From Nesterenkonia sp. PF2B19 (lineage in GTDB: Bacteria > Actinomycetota > Actinomycetes > Actinomycetales > Micrococcaceae), in assembly GCF_001758425.2 (NCBI RefSeq), contig NZ_MDSS02000008.1, forward strand, positions 1-64,000: a stretch of 64,000 nucleotides of DNA, given 5' to 3'. Shown here in pieces: positions 1 through 9,325 of the stretch (position 1 is the stretch's first letter; each line of letters opens with the position of its first letter). Both the position numbers and the translations under genes were made by a program. Below the pieces are notes generated by a model. It searched no databases. It saw nothing but the letters and a program-made list of their open reading frames with translations, and was not told the DNA's origin.

Positions 1-1645
1 GCCGGCGCGGCTGCCGCGGGTGCTCGGTGGCTCCGCAGACCAGGCACGGGACGCCGGGACGCAGATCGGCGGCCAGTCGCCGCGCCACCGCCTGGAGATG
101 ATCCGCCAGCAGCTCCCGACGCCGGGACTCCGCCATCTGCTCCGCCTGCTCCGCACGGTGGGCCGCCTCCTGCGCCTGGCGGACGGCGGCCCGCCGGCCC
201 TCCAGCTGGTCCACCAGCTCCACCCGTCGCCGGGTGAGCTCCATGAGGTTCTCGCACGCGGCGCGATGGGAGTCCAGCTCCTCCGCATCCTGCCACTGGG
301 CGTTCAGCGCCGTCTCCTGCTCCTGCAGCGCGGCGATCGCCTCCTCGGCGGCCTGCCGGACGGCTCTCTGCTCGTCACGCCGGCGTTCAGCGGCGGTCAG
401 TGCAGTCGCCGTCTGACGCCGCTGGGATTCGAGACGGGCGGCGTCCTGGTCTTCCAACCCTCCCCGTAGGGCCGTCACCTCGGCGATGAGGTCCCGCAGT
501 GCGTCGGGGGCGGGGTCGCCGGCCTCGGTGGTCAGTGTCGAGGCGGCCGTGGACGACGCGTCGACGTCGTCCTGATCGGCCAGCCGGTCCCGCAGGTCGC
601 GGAGCTGATCCAGCGACCTGCGCCGTACGTCTTCGGTGTGCTCCGCGAGCTGCTGAGCGTGTTGGAACCACCGGCGCACTTCGGTGGCCTTCTGGTGCTG
701 CTCCAGCTGGTCACGGATCTGGTCCACCGCCTCGCGCCGGGCCTCATGGTCGGCCTGGCGCTGCTCATGGTCGCTCAGCAGAGTCAGCAGACGACGGCGG
801 CGCTGCAGGTCCGCAGCCCGCTCGGAGGCGCTCTCCGCGGCCGCTGAGGCCAGCTCGACGCGCTGCTCGAGATCCCGGGACATCCACGCCCCCAGCAGTC
901 GGACGGCTTCCTCGAGGTCTTCGGGCGGCACGCTGGTGAAGCGGGCGAGTTCCGCTCCCAGCACCGGCTCGAGCATGGACTCGGCCTGTGCCCGCACGGT
1001 GTCTGCGGTCACCTCCACCCGATGCTCAGCCTCCACGATGCGTTGGCGCAGAGTCTTGGCACGATCGCTGAGCTCAGCTTCGAGACGCTGGTAGAGGTTG
1101 GTGTCGAAGAGCTTCTGCAGCAGCTTCTGCTTCTCCGTACTGGTCGCATGGAGGAAGTGTGCGAACTCTCCCTGCGGCAGCAGGATGACCTTGGTGAACT
1201 GGTGGCGGTCCAGCGGCAGGATGTCCTGGATCTCCTGGGAGGCGGCTTGGACGCCGCTGGTCACCTCGCGCCACAGAGCACCGTCGTGGACCTTCAGCAC
1301 GACTGTCTGGTTCTGGGCGACGAATCCGGACTTCGCCCGGCGGCTGGGCCGTCGGTGCGGCGGGGTGCGGCGGATCAGCCACCGTCGGTCTGCCTGGGTG
1401 AACTCGAGCTCGACCGCCGGCTCGCGCTCCGGCGGCGCATGGTGGCTGTGGAGCCCATTGACGTCACGCTGGCCGGGGACGTCGCCGTAGAGGGCGAAGG
1501 TGATGGCGTCCAGCACCGTCGTCTTGCCGGATCCCGTCCGTCCGTGGAGGAGGAACAGGCCGTCGGCGCTCAACGCGTCGAAGTCGATCTCCTCGGTGCC
1601 CGGGAACGGGCCGAAGGCCGTCAGGGTCAGTCGGTGGAGCCTCAT
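1..1645 (-). CDS. sbcC: Exonuclease SbcC, N-terminal part (runs off the left edge)
   Basis: Large ATPase subunit of the SbcCD (Mre11-Rad50-like) nuclease, which opens hairpins and processes DNA ends. Reading from the ATG at 1645, the frame stays open to base 1 (548 residues visible). The N-terminus carries the Rad50-type Walker A loop GRTGSGKTT near residues 35-43, a QGEF Q-loop near residue 150, then a long Arg/Glu/Ala-rich coiled coil. At residues 534-537 (bases 35-46) lies the CLVC zinc hook followed by GATEHP, so the gene is cut just at the hook apex; the return coil, signature motif and Walker B lie outside. Its ATG overlaps the sbcD stop by four bases (ATGA), so the two subunits are translationally coupled. 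Confidence 0.93.
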   Translation of the reverse strand, partial: MRLHRLTLTAFGPFPGTEEIDFDALSADGLFLLHGRTGSGKTTVLDAITFALYGDVPGQRDVNGLHSHHAPPEREPAVELEFTQADRRWLIRRTPPHRRPSRRAKSGFVAQNQTVVLKVHDGALWREVTSGVQAASQEIQDILPLDRHQFTKVILLPQGEFAHFLHATSTEKQKLLQKLFDTNLYQRLEAELSDRAKTLRQRIVEAEHRVEVTADTVRAQAESMLEPVLGAELARFTSVPPEDLEEAVRLLGAWMSRDLEQRVELASAAAESASERAADLQRRRRLLTLLSDHEQRQADHEARREAVDQIRDQLEQHQKATEVRRWFQHAQQLAEHTEDVRRRSLDQLRDLRDRLADQDDVDASSTAASTLTTEAGDPAPDALRDLIAEVTALRGGLEDQDAARLESQRRQTATALTAAERRRDEQRAVRQAAEEAIAALQEQETALNAQWQDAEELDSHRAACENLMELTRRRVELVDQLEGRRAAVRQAQEAAHRAEQAEQMAESRRRELLADHLQAVARRLAADLRPGVPCLVCGATEHPRQPRR

Positions 1646-2883
1646 GGCTGAATCTCCTTCCCCGGTGCAGCGGTCCCGCTGCGGGCGAGCTCCCTCCGCA
1701 CCGCCGCCACGGCGTCGTCGAGGATCTCCCGTTCCTGTCCATCGGCCCCGCGACCCCGCACGTGCTCCAGGAACGACTCCACCACCTGCCCCGGCGTCTC
1801 GGCCCGGTGCATCGCCTCGGCATAGGTCAGGGCCGCGCCCTGACGCTCCGGAGGCCGATGCACGAACGTCGCCAGATACGGATAGGCCTCCTGGGTCCGT
1901 TGGAAGGCGCGTTCGGGGCGCTGCGGGTCGGTGACGGTGACCTGGACGAAGTCTTCCCGATGGCGGCGGACCATCTCCTCGTCGAGGATCTCCTCCAAGG
2001 GCCCGCTCAGCTGGGCGAGTCCCCGCCCGATGGCCCAGTCCACCGCGGTGATCGCCTCCCAGTCCGCGCTGTCCCACAGCCAGGCCCCCTTGGCCTGGCG
2101 CGACTCGGAGAAGGAGTAGCGCAGCGGAGAACCGCTGTATCTGACCCGCGGGGCCAGCCTCTGGCGGCCGTGGAGGTGCCCCAGGGCCGTGTAGTCGAAC
2201 TCGTCGAAGAGCTCGAGCGGCACCACGGCCAGCCCTCCGGAGCTCTCCTCGGAGTGCTCCACGGGCTCCCCGGCTGGGGCTTCCACGCCGATCACCCGTT
2301 CTGAATCCGATCCCACTCCCCGGGCGGCGAACAGGTGCGCCATGAGCACGGTCCTCACCGGCCCTGACTCCGTCAGCTCCCGTCGGCGGCGCTCGACGTC
2401 CTGACGGATACGTGCGATGACCTCGGTCATCACCGCCGTGTGGGTGGCGCGCCGCAGCTCGAGCCGGGAGCTGACGAGCTGAGGCTCCAGATACGGCACG
2501 CCGTAGACGAGCACGGTCTCGGATCCGTCCTCGAGCACCACCGGGGACCAGGCGTCGTCGAGCGCGGTGCGCAGATGCACACCTGAGGCCGCCATCAGTC
2601 CCCGGCCGAAGCCCAGCCGCTGGGCGGAGTCATGGTTGCCGGAGGTGATGATCACCGTGGTCCCGGCCTCGGCGAGACGCAGCAGGCAACGCTCCAGCAT
2701 GCTGACCGCCCACTCGGGAGGCAGGGCCCGGTCGTAGACGTCGCCGGCCACGAGCAGCACGTCCACGCTGTGCTCCTCCACGGTGCGGCAGACGGTGTCC
2801 AGCATCTCCTGCTGCGCGTCGTGCAGCGAAGTGCCGTGGAATCCGCGTCCCAGGTGCCAGTCGGAGGTGTGGAGCCATCGCAT
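1642..2883 (-). CDS. sbcD: Exonuclease SbcD (Mre11-like nuclease subunit)
   Basis: Metallophosphoesterase nuclease subunit of SbcCD, 413 residues, normal for the family. Metal-ligand motifs are in order: SDWHLG at residues 7-12, AGDVYD near 47-52, SGNHD near 80-84, MAHLF near 190 and GHLHG near 247-251. The open frame continues upstream to 2988, but that extension reads through the 14-base repeat array and has no homology pattern, while MRWLHTSDWH at 2883 is the canonical N-terminus. It is first in the sbcDC operon and diverges from the gene at 3023; the 139-base gap holds the repeat array. Confidence 0.95.
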   Translation of the reverse strand: MRWLHTSDWHLGRGFHGTSLHDAQQEMLDTVCRTVEEHSVDVLLVAGDVYDRALPPEWAVSMLERCLLRLAEAGTTVIITSGNHDSAQRLGFGRGLMAASGVHLRTALDDAWSPVVLEDGSETVLVYGVPYLEPQLVSSRLELRRATHTAVMTEVIARIRQDVERRRRELTESGPVRTVLMAHLFAARGVGSDSERVIGVEAPAGEPVEHSEESSGGLAVVPLELFDEFDYTALGHLHGRQRLAPRVRYSGSPLRYSFSESRQAKGAWLWDSADWEAITAVDWAIGRGLAQLSGPLEEILDEEMVRRHREDFVQVTVTDPQRPERAFQRTQEAYPYLATFVHRPPERQGAALTYAEAMHRAETPGQVVESFLEHVRGRGADGQEREILDDAVAAVRRELARSGTAAPGKEIQP

Positions 2884-2943
2884 GCCACCACGGTATCCGC
2901 ACGGTGTGACCCGTCCGCCGCACGGCGCGCAGCAGCTCGCCGG

Positions 2944-3013
2944 CACAGGATCGACAGCACAGGATCGACAGCACAGGATCGACAGCACAGGATCGCCAGC
3001 ACAGGGTCGATAG
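2944..3013. repeat. 14-bp tandem repeat, 5 copies
   Basis: Five head-to-tail copies of CACAGGATCGACAG; the first three are identical, copy 4 has one change (GATCGCCAG) and copy 5 has changes giving CACAGGGTCGATAG. The array fills half of the gap between divergent sbcD and the gene at 3023. The mutated last copy creates TAGAGT at 3011-3016, a plausible -10 element directly before the GTG at 3023. The unit is too short and has no spacers, so this is a minisatellite and not CRISPR. Confidence 0.9.
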
Positions 3014-3022
3014 AGTAGGGGC

Positions 3023-4009
3023 GTGAGCAGTGATCAGAGCCCGTCAGCACAGAGCCCGTCAGCACAGAGCCCGTCAGCACAGAGCCCGTCAGCACAGAGC
3101 CCGTCCACCGCTGGTCCTGCCGCGGCAGACGCCGCACCCTCCCCCGATGCCCTGCTGATCCGCCGTCTGGGCCCGGTGCTGCGGGCGGGCCTCAGCGCCG
3201 CGCTGGCTCCCGACCGGGAGACGCACCTCCTGCACGCGGAGGCCGCCCATCAGCTGTGCCTCGCGGACGGCCTCCTGGAGCTGCTGGACTGGACGCGCCA
3301 GGGTGTCCCCGCCGACCCGTTGGCCTGCCTGTGGCTCAGCTCCCTGCGGTGGCACCGGCTGCTGACCGGGGCCTTCCCCGATGGAGCCCCTGAGCCTCCG
3401 CGACGACCGCTCGACGCCGGTCTGGCCGCTCTGCTGCAGGAACCGCATCCGCGCCTGCGCCTGCAGGCAGACACCGGTGGGGTCTCCCTGGCGGGTCTCG
3501 CCGACGGCGAGATGGCCTACCTCTCGGCGCCCTCCCAGCCCTCCGCCCGCGATGCCGCCGGACTGGTGCGTCTGGTGCCGCTGGCACTGGTGCCCTATGT
3601 GGAGGAACAGATGCTGCTCAGCTGGGCGGAGCAGGCACTGGCCCTGACCCAGGGGCATCCCGAGGTCCTCAGCTCCGCGCGCGAGCTGATCAGCCTGATC
3701 CGGAGCATCGCTCAGCGTCCGCACATGCCCGAGGCCGAGCGACAGGCGGCCGTGCGGCGGGCCGATGACCTGATGGCCGGTGCCGACGACGGCGCCCGCG
3801 CCGTCGTGCGGGCCCAGGTCGCCGCGGCAGCCGCCTCGATGCAGCAGGACAAGCCGATGGAGCAGGACAAGCCGGTGGAGCAGAACAGCCCGGAGGACAG
3901 TGCCGCCCGCGTCGGTGCCGCACCAGCTCCGGTGCTCCCTCAGGAGCTCGAGGACGTTCTGAGGACATCTCTGCTCACGGACTGGGAGCAGGTCACCGCT
4001 CCGGCGTGA
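3023..4009 (+). CDS. Degenerate ADP-ribosylglycohydrolase (DraG)-like protein
   Basis: 328-residue protein from a GTG start. Residues 6-25 are four SPSAQ repeats encoded by a 15-base DNA repeat. The body resembles the middle of actinobacterial ADP-ribosylglycohydrolase proteins: a segment ADGLLELLDWTRQGVPAD followed by ACLWLSSLRW (around residues 80-110), then AGLVRLVPLAL and ALTQGHPEV (around 185-215), matching the family's MRLAPLAL and LTHGHP blocks. The N-terminal GDALG segment, the metal-binding Thr-Asp-Asp motif and the C-terminal DTD motif are not visible, so I infer a non-catalytic or highly diverged relative. The C-terminus has a second short repeat (QDKPMEQDKPVEQ). It converges on the exonuclease gene and overlaps its end by 17 bases. 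The DraG assignment comes from remembered family patterns, so it is tentative. Confidence 0.6.
   Translation: MSSDQSPSAQSPSAQSPSAQSPSAQSPSTAGPAAADAAPSPDALLIRRLGPVLRAGLSAALAPDRETHLLHAEAAHQLCLADGLLELLDWTRQGVPADPLACLWLSSLRWHRLLTGAFPDGAPEPPRRPLDAGLAALLQEPHPRLRLQADTGGVSLAGLADGEMAYLSAPSQPSARDAAGLVRLVPLALVPYVEEQMLLSWAEQALALTQGHPEVLSSARELISLIRSIAQRPHMPEAERQAAVRRADDLMAGADDGARAVVRAQVAAAAASMQQDKPMEQDKPVEQNSPEDSAARVGAAPAPVLPQELEDVLRTSLLTDWEQVTAPA
3038..3097 (+). repeat. 15-bp in-frame tandem repeat, 4 copies (SPSAQ)
   Basis: Four identical copies of AGCCCGTCAGCACAG plus a partial fifth, coding for SPSAQ pentapeptides at the start of the DraG-like protein. The unit length is a multiple of three, so copy-number change would alter the length of the tail without breaking the frame. 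It sits 24 bases from a different 14-base array, and both contain the string CAGCACAG. Confidence 0.9.
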
Positions 4010-5065
4010 GCCGCACGGCCGCCGTCGGCGGCGGCTCGGTCGCGGCGGGCCACGCGCGTCCCAGCATGCCGCGGAACTCGGACTCGTCGAGCACCCGGAG
4101 CGGCTGCCCGAGATCCCGCCGGCGCAGCGCGTCCCGGGCCTTGTTCGTGTGCAGCTGCTCCTGATCCGCGGGCCCCTGTACGGTGTACCCGTCACCGACC
4201 ACGACGATCGTGGTGCCGGCGGTCACCCGGGACGTCGTCTGACCGCCGTGGGCGGCCACGAGCCGCTTCGCCTCAGGTCGGGGAATGCTGAGTCCGCCGG
4301 TGAAGACCACGTGCTGGCCGTAGAGCGGATGCCGGGGATCCGCGTCCGCGGCGGGCGGGAGGTTGCGGCCCTCGTCCTGCCAGCGCAGCAGGTCGGGCAG
4401 CGCCTCGTCCGGCACCGTGCGCAGTCGAGAGTCGAAGATCGGCCCCATGGCCCGCACCTGCGTGGTGGCACGGGAGACACGGTCCGGTGCCCCAGACCAG
4501 GCAGGAAGCCGCAGCCGCTCCAAGCCCTGGGCGAGGAAGAGCTCCTCGAGGTCCGCGGCCCCGGTCCGCGAGGCGATGTCGCAGACGATCGCCGCCGAGG
4601 CGCGAGCGTCCTCGAGCGCATGATGGTGACGGCTGAGCACATGCCCCGCTTCGGCCGCGGCGCGAGGCAAGGCGTGGGAGGCAGGTCGTAGACCGCTCGG
4701 GACAGCTGCACGGAGCACCAGGACTCCAGACCCGGGGAGTCCATGCCGCTGACCTCCAGGGCGGCCTGGAACACCTCGACGTCGAAGGAGGCGTTGTGCG
4801 CCACCACGGTGTCATCGCCGATGAAGTCGATGACCTCGGGGAACACCTCGGAGAAGCGCGGCGCAGAGGCTACGGCCTCGGCGGTGATCCCGTGCACCGC
4901 GACGTTCTTGGGATCGAAGCGGTCGTAGCCCTCCGGCGGTCTCAGCTCGCGGTACAGTGTCTGCGCCTCGGCACCGTCGCGGATCCGCACCAGCCCCACG
5001 GAGCAGGGCGATCCCCGGAACCCGTTGGCCGTCTCGAAGTCGACCGCGGTGAAGTTCAGGCTCAC
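3993..5065 (-). CDS. DnaQ-like DEDDh 3'-5' exonuclease with BRCT domain, frame broken near 4682
   Basis: The N-terminal frame (start ATG 5065) has Exo I motif DFETANG at residues 9-15 and Exo II VAHNASFD near 87-94. After YDLP (about base 4682) the frame moves by one base, and the second frame supplies Exo III HHALEDA, a helical linker, and a C-terminal BRCT domain (LYGQHVVFTGGLSIPRPEAK and GTTIVVVGDG) as in epsilon-like exonucleases of actinobacteria. Restoring one C in the run at 4679-4685 gives a 357-residue protein with all catalytic residues. As sequenced it would make a protein lacking the essential Exo III Asp. It overlaps the rdgB stop by four bases and ends inside the convergent DraG-like gene. 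The break is probably a sequence error, though a true pseudogene cannot be excluded. Confidence 0.85.
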
Positions 5066-5718
5066 CGCTGGCCGGCCCCCTGGAGGGCCGCCACGATGTG
5101 CTCACGCAGGGCGGCGAAGGCCTGCCCCCGGTGAGAGATCGCGTTCTTCTCCGCCATCGTCAGCTCCGCGCAGCTGCGGGTCTCCCCCGTCGGCTGGAGG
5201 ATGGGGTCATAGCCGAAGCCGCCTTCGCCTCGCGGCGCGCCCAGCAGCGTCCCCTCGAGGCGGCCGATGCGCGTGGTCTCCTGGCCATCGGGGGTCACCA
5301 GGGCCGCCGCACAGACGAACGCCGCCCCGCGGTGTTCCGCGGTGATGTCGGCCAGCTGTTCGAGCAGCAGGTGCAGGTTCCGCGCATCGGAGGACTGCGC
5401 CCCCGCCCATCGGGCGGAGAAGATCCCCGGCGCTCCTCCCAGGACGTCGACGGCGAGCCCGGAATCATCGGCCACTGCCGGCAGGCCGGTCGCGTCGGCC
5501 ACGGCCCGGGCCTTGAGCAGGGCGTTCTCCTCGAAGGTCACGCCCGTCTCCGCGACGACGGGGCAGCCGGCGGCCGCGGCGTCGAGGACGGCGGCCTCCA
5601 GGTCGAGACCCTGCAGCCCGGGGGCGTCGGCGAGCAGGGCACGCAGCTCACGGACCTTCCCGGCGTTGTGGGTGGCCAGCACGAGGCGGGCTCCATGAGG
5701 GGCGGAGGTGGTGCTCAC
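5062..5718 (-). CDS. rdgB: Non-canonical purine NTP pyrophosphatase (RdgB/HAM1)
   Basis: House-cleaning enzyme that hydrolyses dITP/XTP to the monophosphates. 218 residues, from a GTG start at 5718 that overlaps the rph stop (GTGA). Family motifs: [16 protein letters not shown] at the N-terminus, [13 protein letters not shown] near residues 60-72, [23 protein letters not shown] near 82-105, GFGYDPIL and the C-terminal [13 protein letters not shown]. It is in the conserved order rph-rdgB in the clpS-murI-rph operon. Confidence 0.95.
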   Translation of the reverse strand: MSTTSAPHGARLVLATHNAGKVRELRALLADAPGLQGLDLEAAVLDAAAAGCPVVAETGVTFEENALLKARAVADATGLPAVADDSGLAVDVLGGAPGIFSARWAGAQSSDARNLHLLLEQLADITAEHRGAAFVCAAALVTPDGQETTRIGRLEGTLLGAPRGEGGFGYDPILQPTGETRSCAELTMAEKNAISHRGQAFAALREHIVAALQGAGQR

Positions 5719-6455
5719 GAGGCCAGCGCCTCCTGCTGCAGTCGAGTCAGCCGCGCAGTGCCGGTCAGAGCCAGGTCCAGCAGGGAGTCCAGCTCGTCCC
5801 GGCGGAACGGGGCTCCTTCAGCAGTGCCCTGGACCTCCACGAACTCTCCGTCGCCCGTGGCGACCACGTTCATGTCGGTCTGCGCCGTGGAGTCCTCTGA
5901 GTAGGGCAGGTCGAGCACCGGCGTGCCGTCTGGCAGGATCCCCACCGAGATCGCGGCCACGGATCCGGTCAGGACCTCGGCGCGACGCGCCACGTGGCCC
6001 TGCTCCCGAGCCCACGCCACCGCGTCGGCGAGCGCCACATAGGCGCCGGTGATGGCGGCGGTGCGCGTGCCGCCGTCGGCCTGGAGGACGTCGCAGTCCA
6101 GGGTGATCATGTTCTCCCCCAGTGCGGCCGTGTCCACCACTGCCCGCAGGGACCGTCCGATCAGTCGCGAGATCTCGTGGGTGCGGCCGCCGATCTTCCC
6201 CTTCACGGATTCGCGGGAGGAGCGGGTGTTGGTGGCCCGCGGCAGCATCGCGTACTCGGCGGTGACCCACCCGGTGCCGCGGCCCTTGAGCCATCGAGGG
6301 ACGTTCGACTCGAAGGAGGCGGTGCACAGCACGCGGGTGTCACCGAACTCGATGAGGGCGGATCCCTCGGCATGTCCGGACCAGCCTCGGGTGATGGTGA
6401 TCTCACGCAGCTGGTCGGGTGCGCGGCCGTCGGCTCGCAGGAGGTTCTCAGTCAC
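5715..6455 (-). CDS. rph: Ribonuclease PH
   Basis: Phosphorolytic 3'-5' exoribonuclease that trims tRNA 3' ends, 246 residues. The sequence [56 protein letters not shown] and the C-terminal [22 protein letters not shown] match RNase PH along its whole length. GTG start at 6455 overlaps the stop of the MBL hydrolase gene by four bases. Confidence 0.96.
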   Translation of the reverse strand: MTENLLRADGRAPDQLREITITRGWSGHAEGSALIEFGDTRVLCTASFESNVPRWLKGRGTGWVTAEYAMLPRATNTRSSRESVKGKIGGRTHEISRLIGRSLRAVVDTAALGENMITLDCDVLQADGGTRTAAITGAYVALADAVAWAREQGHVARRAEVLTGSVAAISVGILPDGTPVLDLPYSEDSTAQTDMNVVATGDGEFVEVQGTAEGAPFRRDELDSLLDLALTGTARLTRLQQEALAS

Positions 6456-7303
6456 GCTGTGGTCTCACGGTCCTCTCGGGATGATGCGACGAATGTGGTG
6501 ACGGCCGGGGTCGGCGCGCCCACCTGATAGGTGACGCCGCCGACTGCGACGGCGATGTCGCCGTCGTAGGTGGCGGCCGCGTGCTCCAGCAGGACCTTCT
6601 TGGAGGTCCATACGGGGATGTGGGTCAGCAGCAGGCGCCCCGCCTCGGCGGCGGAGGCCATCTCACCGGCGCGTCGGCCGTTGAGGTGGACGCCCTCGAT
6701 GTGGTCGTCACGGCCGTCCTCGAAGGCGGCCTCGCACAGGAACAGGTCCGTGCCGCGCGCAGCCTCTACGAGGTTGTCGCAGGCGTCGGTGTCGCCGGAA
6801 TAGGTCAGCGTCCTCAGGCGACCATCGGCTCCCGGGGCCTCGACGCGCAGGGCATAGGCCTCGTCGATGGGATGCCGCACCGGGATCGCCGTGATGCGGA
6901 AGGGCCCGATCTGCTCGACTTGCCACGGGTTCCAGCTGTGGAAGTCGAAGTCCGGGTGCATGCCAGGGTCGGGCTCCATGCCGTAGGCGTTGGCGATGCG
7001 CTGATCGGTGTTCAGCGGCCCGAACACCGGAAGGTGGGGGCCCGGCCAGCCCCCGGGGCGCCAGCGGATGGCCACGTGGAGGCCGCACAGGTCCATGTAG
7101 TGGTCCGGGTGTAGGTGGCTCAGGCACACCGCATCCAGGTCCTCCAGGGCGATGTGCTGCTGCAGCTTGCCCAGGGCGCCGTTGCCGAGGTCCAGGATGA
7201 TCCGCCACGTGCGCCCGTCGTGCTCGGCGCTGAGCAGATAGCACGACGCCGGGGACTCCGGCCCGGGGAATGAGCCGCTGCATCCGATGATCGTCAGTTC
7301 CAT
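6452..7303 (-). CDS. MBL-fold metallo-hydrolase (RNase Z-like)
   Basis: Metallo-beta-lactamase fold protein of 283 residues. The metal site motif HLHPDHYMD lies near residues 60-68, with further ligands in SGDTDACDN and at the C-terminal LTHIPVW. The start ATG at 7303 ([24 protein letters not shown]) matches the actinobacterial family; an upstream in-frame extension to 7387 is Arg/Pro-rich and lies over the end of murI. The conserved position between murI and rph is typical of actinobacteria, where it is often labelled cyclic-phosphodiesterase or RNase Z-like. Substrate not determinable here. Confidence 0.9.
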   Translation of the reverse strand: MELTIIGCSGSFPGPESPASCYLLSAEHDGRTWRIILDLGNGALGKLQQHIALEDLDAVCLSHLHPDHYMDLCGLHVAIRWRPGGWPGPHLPVFGPLNTDQRIANAYGMEPDPGMHPDFDFHSWNPWQVEQIGPFRITAIPVRHPIDEAYALRVEAPGADGRLRTLTYSGDTDACDNLVEAARGTDLFLCEAAFEDGRDDHIEGVHLNGRRAGEMASAAEAGRLLLTHIPVWTSKKVLLEHAAATYDGDIAVAVGGVTYQVGAPTPAVTTFVASSREDRETTA

Positions 7304-7319
7304 GTCCTGCCCCGTCCCC

Positions 7320-8267
7320 TCAGGTCGTGTCTCCGCCGACGGTGGGCGACGCGGCCGGTGTCGATGGACCGGCCTGCGCGGCCGCACGGGCCAGCATAGC
7401 GTCGGTGACCTGCGGAATCACACCGGTCGGATACGTCTCCGTCACGTCGTCGAGCTGACGGACGTCCCCGACCTCGGGCCCCAGGAAGCGGCGGGCCAGC
7501 CGATGGAAGGACGCCGCCGACCCGGTGGAGAGGAAGACGTGCTCCCCCGCGCCGGCGGAGTCGTCTCTGAGCAGGCCGTGGCGGGTCAGCGCCCGGAACA
7601 GATCCTTGGCGGTCTCCTCCGCCGAGGAGACCAAGGTCACGGCGTCTCCCATCACATAGGACAGCACGCCGGTGAGCAGCGGGTAGTGCGTGCAACCCAG
7701 GACGAGCGTGTCAACGTGAGCTTCGCGCAACGGTGCCGTGTAGCCCTCGGCGAGGGTGATCAGTTCGGGCGAGGCGGTGATGCCTCCTTCGACGAACTCC
7801 ACGAACCGGGGGCAGGCCGCCGAGGTGATCTGCAGGTGCGGGGCCGCGGCGAAGGTGTCCTCGTAGGCCCGGGATCCGATGGTCGCTTCGGTGCCGATGA
7901 CGCCGATGCGTCCGGTCCGAGTGGCGGCCACCGCCCGGCGGACCGCCGGCTGGATGACCTCCACCACCGGGATGCCGTACCGCGCGGTGTACCGTTCGCG
8001 GGCGTCCCGCAGCACCGCCGACGAGGCGGAGTTGCACGCGATGACCAGGGCTTTGACGCCGGAGTCGACGAGTTCGTCCATCACGCCCAGCGACTGCGCC
8101 CGCACCTTGGCGATGGGAAGGGGGCCATAGGGCCCGCGGGCGGTGTCGCCGATGTAGAGCACAGACTCGCCGGGCAGCTGGTCGAGCACGGCGCGCGCCA
8201 CGGTGAGCCCTCCGACACCCGAGTCGAAGATGCCGATGGGAGCCTCCGGTCGCGGCGGGGCCGTCAC
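7320..8267 (-). CDS. murI: Glutamate racemase
   Basis: Makes D-glutamate for peptidoglycan. 315 residues with the two catalytic cysteine motifs of the family, ACNSASS near residue 76 and GCTHYPL near 188, and the N-terminal [25 protein letters not shown] start at 8267 overlaps the DUF2017 stop by four bases. The protein carries a C-terminal tail of about 35 residues beyond the usual end. Confidence 0.95.
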   Translation of the reverse strand: MTAPPRPEAPIGIFDSGVGGLTVARAVLDQLPGESVLYIGDTARGPYGPLPIAKVRAQSLGVMDELVDSGVKALVIACNSASSAVLRDARERYTARYGIPVVEVIQPAVRRAVAATRTGRIGVIGTEATIGSRAYEDTFAAAPHLQITSAACPRFVEFVEGGITASPELITLAEGYTAPLREAHVDTLVLGCTHYPLLTGVLSYVMGDAVTLVSSAEETAKDLFRALTRHGLLRDDSAGAGEHVFLSTGSAASFHRLARRFLGPEVGDVRQLDDVTETYPTGVIPQVTDAMLARAAAQAGPSTPAASPTVGGDTT

Positions 8268-8989
8268 CGTCGGTCCCCGCCGTCGGCGTCGGGGGTCCCG
8301 CCGGGGTCCTGCTCGTCCTGCTCGTCCTGCTCGTCCTGCTCATCTTCCTCGGGGAGGAGCTCGACCATGGCGGTGAAGAGCGTCTCCTGCAGCCAGGTGA
8401 TGAAGGTGTAGATCTCGGCCATGAACGTCTCGGTGGTCTTGGCCCGGGAGGAGACGGCGGACTGGTGGATGGTCTCGGCGTCGGCTTCGGTGCGGATCCC
8501 GAGGCGGGTGGCCAGGGTGAGCCGGACGTCGTTGAGTGCCCGTCCGAACGGCGGGGCCTGCTCCTCGGTCACATGGACCGGGGAGGTCTCCAGCAGCATG
8601 CGGGCGGTGCGCAGGTCGGAGATCTTCGACTCCCGCAGCGAGCCCTCGGAGAGCCGGCGCAGCTGCGCGGCCTGCTCGGGGTCGCCGGAGGCGTCCGGCA
8701 GGAGTCTGGCCAGGACCTCGTCCTGGGGCGCCTCCAGGCTCTCGGAGGCGTCGAGTCCGGCCAGCTCGGCGCGGAAGTGCGCGAAGACGGAGGCCTCCTC
8801 GGTGCTCTCAGCCCGCTCCTCGCTGAGCGGGGGTCCCGAACCGGCTGGATCGGAGGCGTCGGCGAGCTCGGCGGTGCGCGCCTCCAGGAGCTCGATGACG
8901 TCGGCGCACAGCGAGCTGAGCAGGCGTCGCTCATGGGCGTCCAGATCGGCGCGGTAGCCGCGGGATGAGGCGCGGAATGCGGTGGCCAC
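8264..8989 (-). CDS. DUF2017 family protein
   Basis: 241-residue uncharacterised protein, always next to clpS in actinobacteria, which is the basis of the call together with the N-terminal [31 protein letters not shown]. The middle is helical and acidic. The C-terminus has four DEQ repeats encoded by a 9-base DNA repeat at 8308-8343. GTG start at 8989, three bases after the clpS stop. Function unknown. Confidence 0.85.
   Translation of the reverse strand: MATAFRASSRGYRADLDAHERRLLSSLCADVIELLEARTAELADASDPAGSGPPLSEERAESTEEASVFAHFRAELAGLDASESLEAPQDEVLARLLPDASGDPEQAAQLRRLSEGSLRESKISDLRTARMLLETSPVHVTEEQAPPFGRALNDVRLTLATRLGIRTEADAETIHQSAVSSRAKTTETFMAEIYTFITWLQETLFTAMVELLPEEDEQDEQDEQDEQDPGGTPDADGGDRR
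8308..8343 (-). repeat. 9-bp in-frame tandem repeat, about 4 copies (DEQ)
   Basis: Copies of CTGCTCGTC on the plus strand, read on the minus strand as DEQ tripeptides near the C-terminus of the DUF2017 protein. In frame, so contraction or expansion would only change tail length. Confidence 0.8.
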
Positions 8990-8992
8990 GGG

Positions 8993-9301
8993 TCAGGACT
9001 CCTCGAGGGTGGCCTGCAGGCCGTAGTGATGCATGGCAGTGACATCCCGTTCGGCCTGCTCGCGGGTTCCGGTGGCCACCACGGCGCGCCCCTGCTCGTG
9101 GACCTGCAGCATCAGCTGGTGGGCCCGCTCTCGCGGATGGCCGAAGTAGGTGCGGAACACCCAGGCGACGTAGGACATGAGATTGACGGGGTCGTTCCAG
9201 ACGACGACCTGATACGGACGCTGCACCTCAGGGAGCGACGAGAACTCGGCCTCGAGATCGGTCTCCTCACGGGTGAGCGTCGACCCTTCCACGGAGCTCA
9301 T
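8993..9301 (-). CDS. clpS: ATP-dependent Clp protease adapter ClpS
   Basis: Adapter delivering N-degron substrates to ClpC/ClpAP. 102 residues with the diagnostic PYQVVVWNDPVNLMSYV near residues 28-44, then RAHQLMLQVHEQGRAVV and the closing HHYGLQATLEES. First gene of the clpS-DUF2017-murI-MBL-rph-rdgB run. Its ATG is only 24 bases from the pncB start on the other strand. Confidence 0.95.
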   Translation of the reverse strand: MSSVEGSTLTREETDLEAEFSSLPEVQRPYQVVVWNDPVNLMSYVAWVFRTYFGHPRERAHQLMLQVHEQGRAVVATGTREQAERDVTAMHHYGLQATLEES

Positions 9302-9325
9302 GGCGAGTATTCTACGCTGGAGGGC
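9302..9325. promoter_or_regulatory. Shared bidirectional -10 element between clpS and pncB
   Basis: The 24 bases between the divergent start codons contain GTATTCTAC, which reads as TATTCT (-10) on the plus strand at 9308-9313 and as TAGAAT on the minus strand. Each would start transcription within about ten bases of its start codon, so both messages would be leaderless or nearly so. No good -35 is visible on either side. Inferred from sequence only. Confidence 0.5.

Noticed and set aside
2944-3097. CRISPR-like repeats near sbcD
   Set aside because: Units of 14 and 15 bases with no unique spacers and no cas genes; tandem minisatellites.
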